From an uncultured Porphyromonadaceae bacterium (GTDB taxonomy: Bacteria > Bacteroidota > Bacteroidia > Bacteroidales > Muribaculaceae), in NCBI GenBank assembly GCA_905193485.1, contig CAJJOX010000091.1, forward strand, positions 1 through 8,330: a DNA stretch of 8,330 nucleotides, written 5' to 3'. The first letter of the stretch is position 1. Each line of letters opens with the position of its first letter. The notes below the pieces were generated by a model that saw only the letters and a program-made list of their open reading frames with translations, was not told where the DNA came from and made no database searches. Shown one piece after another: positions 5,841 to 8,330 of the stretch. The translations under genes and the position numbers were made by a program.

Positions 5841-6551
5841 ATGAGAAAACTGACATTTCTTGCAATAGCAATGATAGCATTAGCTATTGCCCCGCTCTCA
5901 CTCGGAGCAGCCAACCCCAACAAAATCCTTATAGCTTATTTCAGCTGGGGAGGAAATACTGAAACCGTTGCGAACTACATCGCCAATCAGACACAAGGAG
6001 GACTGTTCAGAATAGAGCCGGTAGTTCCTTATCCTTCTGAGTACACACCTTGCACCGAAGTGGCACTCGAAGAACGGGATACCAACGCCCGTCCTGCCAT
6101 AAAGGACGTGGTGGAGAACTGGGATGACTATGATGTGATATTCATCGGTTGCCCGGTGTGGTGGCATGAAGCACCGATGATTATCCACACATTTGCCGAA
6201 AGTTACGACTTCGCAGGAAAGACTGTGGTACCTTTCTGCACATACGCTTCAACATATCGCGACGAGACACTTGCCAAGATTGTTGAAATCACACCTGCCG
6301 CAGATCATCTTGAAGGATTCGGTGCAAGAAGCAGCAGCACATCAGGTGTGACCGAATGGCTGAACCGTATAGGAATGATTCCCGGTAACTCAGGCATTAA
6401 TGATGTCGCTGTGGATGACAATGCCAATATAATGGTTTACAATACGACTGGCAATGTCGTATATGACGGCATTAAATCGGAGGTGTCCGTGCCGCAGAAA
6501 GGCATATATATTGTGCGCAGTGAGAATAAGACAGAAAAGGTTGTCCTGTAA
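5841..6551 (+). CDS. Exported flavodoxin with C-terminal sorting-like tail
   Basis: The 236-residue product has a Sec signal peptide (MRKLTFLAIA, probable cleavage near LGAA at 21-24) and a flavodoxin domain (about 28-180) closely similar to that encoded at 3668-4264. Shared landmarks are AYFSWGG in the FMN loop, EPVVPYP, EYTPCTEVALEERDT, FIGCPVWWH and VVPFCTYASTYRDET. Unlike the paralogue it is not a lipoprotein and carries about 50 extra residues. That tail includes IMVYNTTGNVVYDG, SVPQKGIYIVRSE and TEKVVL, the pattern of the beta-sandwich sorting domain of type IX secretion substrates (a 'VYN..G..V' strand, 'l.KGiYiv' and a final 'K.v.'). If real, the protein would be sent to the cell surface or outside. 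The ATG at 5841 is preferred over an earlier in-frame start overlapping the NTF2-like gene because it opens directly on the signal peptide. It sits mid-operon, 15 bases before the aldo/keto reductase gene. Confidence 0.88.
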   Translation: MRKLTFLAIAMIALAIAPLSLGAANPNKILIAYFSWGGNTETVANYIANQTQGGLFRIEPVVPYPSEYTPCTEVALEERDTNARPAIKDVVENWDDYDVIFIGCPVWWHEAPMIIHTFAESYDFAGKTVVPFCTYASTYRDETLAKIVEITPAADHLEGFGARSSSTSGVTEWLNRIGMIPGNSGINDVAVDDNANIMVYNTTGNVVYDGIKSEVSVPQKGIYIVRSENKTEKVVL

Positions 6552-6566
6552 AATGAATCGCACATT

Positions 6567-7526
6567 ATGATCAGAAGAACATTATTAACGCTCTGTGCAT
6601 GCCTTGTCACAATTGGCACATTTGCTCAAAAGCATTCCGAGTTGCAGGACACAACCATAAACAACCAGCCTTATGTCATTCTGAACAACGGGCTCGTAAT
6701 GCCCCGGTTTGGAATAGGCACGTTCAATGTCCCCGGTGACAGCATAATGGCTGACGCCATCTGCTTTGCGCTGAAAAACGGATACCGGCATATCGACACT
6801 GCCCACGCCTACGGCATAGAGCGAGGTGTCGGAAAGGGCATTAAGGAAAGTGGTGTGCCTCGTGAAGACATCTGGATTACGAGTAAAGTCTGGCCGACTG
6901 AATACGGCGAGGGGAAGACACTCGAAGGCATTGACAAGATGCTTGACCGGCTTGGTGTGGATTATATAGACCTTCTCTACGTCCACCAGCCCGTCGGAGA
7001 CTGGCGCGGCGCATGGCGCGATATGGAAAAAGCCGTGGAATCCGGTAAAGTCCGTTCACTCGGCATCAGTAATTTCGATGCTGCCGACACTCTTTTTACC
7101 GCTGTTAACGAATGGGCAAGAATAAAACCTGTGGCCTTGCAGATTGAACTTCACCCATACGCGCAGCGGAAGAAATGGCAGGAAAAAGCCGCTGAGAAAA
7201 ATTTGCAGGTTGAATGCTGGTTTCCGCTCGGAGGTGCTATGAGCAACGGAGCATTGTTCCGTGATCCGGTGCTGATGAGTATTGCCGAAGCTCATGGCAA
7301 AACACCGGCGCAGGTAATATTGCGTTGGCACATACAGAAAGGTTTTTCTGTAATACCGGGTGCGACAGACCACGGCTATATTTCAGAAAATATCAATATA
7401 TTCGATTTTGAACTCACTCCGGAAGAAATGGAACAGATCCATGAGTTGAACAAAGAAAAAAGGTTCTTCAATATGTCGCTCGAAGACAAACAAAGGATTC
7501 TGACCCATGCCGAACTTCCTGACTGA
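6567..7526 (+). CDS. Aldo/keto reductase with a signal peptide
   Basis: The 319-residue product is an aldo/keto reductase of the 2,5-diketo-D-gluconate reductase-like group. Landmarks are LNNGLVMPRFGIGTFNV, catalytic Asp77 and Tyr82 (HIDTAHAYG), Lys107 (ITSKVW) and His140 (LLYVHQP). Further on are GISNFD, QIELHPY, LRWHIQKGFSVIPGA for cofactor binding, and an ending in FDFELTPEEMEQI. It would reduce carbonyls with NADPH. Oddly, it begins with a Sec-type signal (MIRRTLLTLCACLVTIGTFA, cleavage after residue 20), while most aldo/keto reductases are cytosolic and the cofactor is not expected in the periplasm. The hydrophobic stretch lies directly after the only sensible ATG, so it is not a wrong start: the family domain proper begins around residue 34. 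The gap to the gene before is 15 bases and to the one after 33, so it belongs to the right-arm operon. Confidence 0.9.
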   Translation: MIRRTLLTLCACLVTIGTFAQKHSELQDTTINNQPYVILNNGLVMPRFGIGTFNVPGDSIMADAICFALKNGYRHIDTAHAYGIERGVGKGIKESGVPREDIWITSKVWPTEYGEGKTLEGIDKMLDRLGVDYIDLLYVHQPVGDWRGAWRDMEKAVESGKVRSLGISNFDAADTLFTAVNEWARIKPVALQIELHPYAQRKKWQEKAAEKNLQVECWFPLGGAMSNGALFRDPVLMSIAEAHGKTPAQVILRWHIQKGFSVIPGATDHGYISENINIFDFELTPEEMEQIHELNKEKRFFNMSLEDKQRILTHAELPD

Positions 7527-7559
7527 TATCACATATTATTAAACAAAAAATTTATCAGA

Positions 7560-8255
7560 ATGAATAAATCAATCATAACACAGTCTGCCGTCGCTTTTCT
7601 TTGTCTATGCGCGGTTTCGTGTGTAAAAACAGGAGAGGTGGCAGATGATAATTCTACAAGTGGTGTCGAGCAGAATCTGCCGGTATATAACATCGCGCGG
7701 TCTGATACTTCGACAATCAACAAGAGCCGTAAGAATGTGCTTGTGCTTTCGGCAAGTCCGCGTAAAGGCGGTAATACTGATTTGCTTTGCGATGAGTTTG
7801 TGCGCGGAGCTCAGGAAGCAGGCGGCAATGTTGAGAAAGTCTTTCTGGACGATTACAAAATCGACTTCTTTCACGAGCAGCATGAACATTCAGCCGATTC
7901 GGTAGCCTCCGATGATCAGGCTCCACTTATTATCAACAAGATGGTAAACGCCGACATCATAGTGTTGTCAAGTCCTGTCTATTACATGAACATCGACGGA
8001 CAGCTTAAAACTCTCATGGATCGCTGTTTCCGCAACAAGGGTCTTGCCGGCAAAGAATTCTACTACATTACTGCTTGTGCCGATGCCGAGGATTCCACAG
8101 CGGAGACCGCGATATTCGCGTTCCGAGGCTTTGTTGTATGTCTGCCAAATCCTGTTGAAAGAGGAATGGTGAAAGCTATCGGTATGGGAAGGAAGGGAGC
8201 CGTGGAGCAATCACAATATATGCAGGAGGCATATAATCTCGGCAAGACAATTTAA
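7560..8255 (+). CDS. Flavodoxin-fold (NADPH-dependent FMN reductase-like) lipoprotein
   Basis: The 231-residue product begins with a lipoprotein signal (MNKSIITQSA, lipobox CAVSC, Cys21) and a loose linker to about residue 57. Then comes a flavodoxin-fold domain of the flavodoxin/NADPH-dependent FMN reductase family: NVLVLSASPRKGGNTDLL is the FMN phosphate loop, ADIIVLSSPVYYMNIDGQLK the second flavin-contacting loop with the helix of the dimer face, and LAGKEFYYITAC the next strand. Iron-sulfur flavoprotein relatives have a cysteine-rich insert after the second strand. Here the same place (residues 99-121, beginning YKIDFFHEQHEHS) has no cysteine, so no cluster is expected. It is likely an envelope-anchored FMN protein whose substrate is unknown. 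It appears to be the last gene of the right arm within this window, since the 75 bases after it hold no gene. Confidence 0.87.
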   Translation: MNKSIITQSAVAFLCLCAVSCVKTGEVADDNSTSGVEQNLPVYNIARSDTSTINKSRKNVLVLSASPRKGGNTDLLCDEFVRGAQEAGGNVEKVFLDDYKIDFFHEQHEHSADSVASDDQAPLIINKMVNADIIVLSSPVYYMNIDGQLKTLMDRCFRNKGLAGKEFYYITACADAEDSTAETAIFAFRGFVVCLPNPVERGMVKAIGMGRKGAVEQSQYMQEAYNLGKTI

Positions 8256-8278
8256 GAAACCACACACTAATTAAATAG

Positions 8279-8320
8279 GGTGTTCAGTTTGATGTTCCGA
8301 AAAACGTCATTCAAAACACC
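8279..8320 (+). terminator. Imperfect stem-loop after the right-arm operon
   Basis: GGTGTT (8279-8284) pairs with AACACC (8315-8320), and TGATG (8290-8294) pairs with CGTCA (8305-8309) allowing one G-U pair, with unpaired bases between. It starts 24 bases after the last stop codon. No strong T run follows, so the terminator reading is tentative; the window ends 10 bases later. Confidence 0.3.
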
Positions 8321-8330
8321 TGAAAATATT

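Overview
The window looks like chromosomal DNA from a gut-type member of the Bacteroidota, most likely order Bacteroidales. The basis is promoter -7 boxes of the TAnnTTTG type (4291-4298 minus, 4408-4415, 5345-5352), few Shine-Dalgarno sequences, many Sec and lipoprotein signal peptides, and one protein tail resembling a type IX secretion sorting domain. The species cannot be named from this sequence. The window is fully coding; the longest gap is the 209-bp divergent promoter region 4265-4473. No tRNA, rRNA, CRISPR array, insertion sequence or integrase was seen.

Layout: an AraC-family regulator gene (4474-5280, +) lies between two arms of small redox genes. The left arm is on the minus strand, read from 4264 towards 1: flavodoxin lipoprotein, cytosolic-type aldo/keto reductase, RibD-type reductase, Tat-signalled EFR1-type flavodoxin/ferredoxin, a broken iron-type alcohol dehydrogenase joined to the tail of an alpha/beta hydrolase, then the first 57 codons of a lipoprotein that runs off the window. 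The right arm is on the plus strand: exported NTF2-like protein, exported flavodoxin with a sorting-like tail, aldo/keto reductase with a signal peptide, and a flavodoxin-fold lipoprotein. Gaps within each arm are 1 to 75 bases, so each arm is probably one transcription unit.

All the intact enzymes are small FMN-, NAD(P)H- or Fe-S-linked redox proteins, and most carry export signals. Both arms hold a close paralogue of the same flavodoxin (about 70% identical by eye) plus an aldo/keto reductase. The simplest reading is an AraC-controlled reductive module working partly outside the cytoplasm, perhaps to reduce reactive carbonyls, quinones or xenobiotics. The substrate and the induction signal are not visible in the sequence, so this role is inference.

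The most noteworthy details are a 16-bp perfect palindrome spanning the -7 box and start codon of the NTF2-like gene, the fusion scar in the alcohol dehydrogenase, the exported aldo/keto reductase, the sorting-like tail on one flavodoxin and the Tat-lipoprotein signal on the EFR1-type protein.
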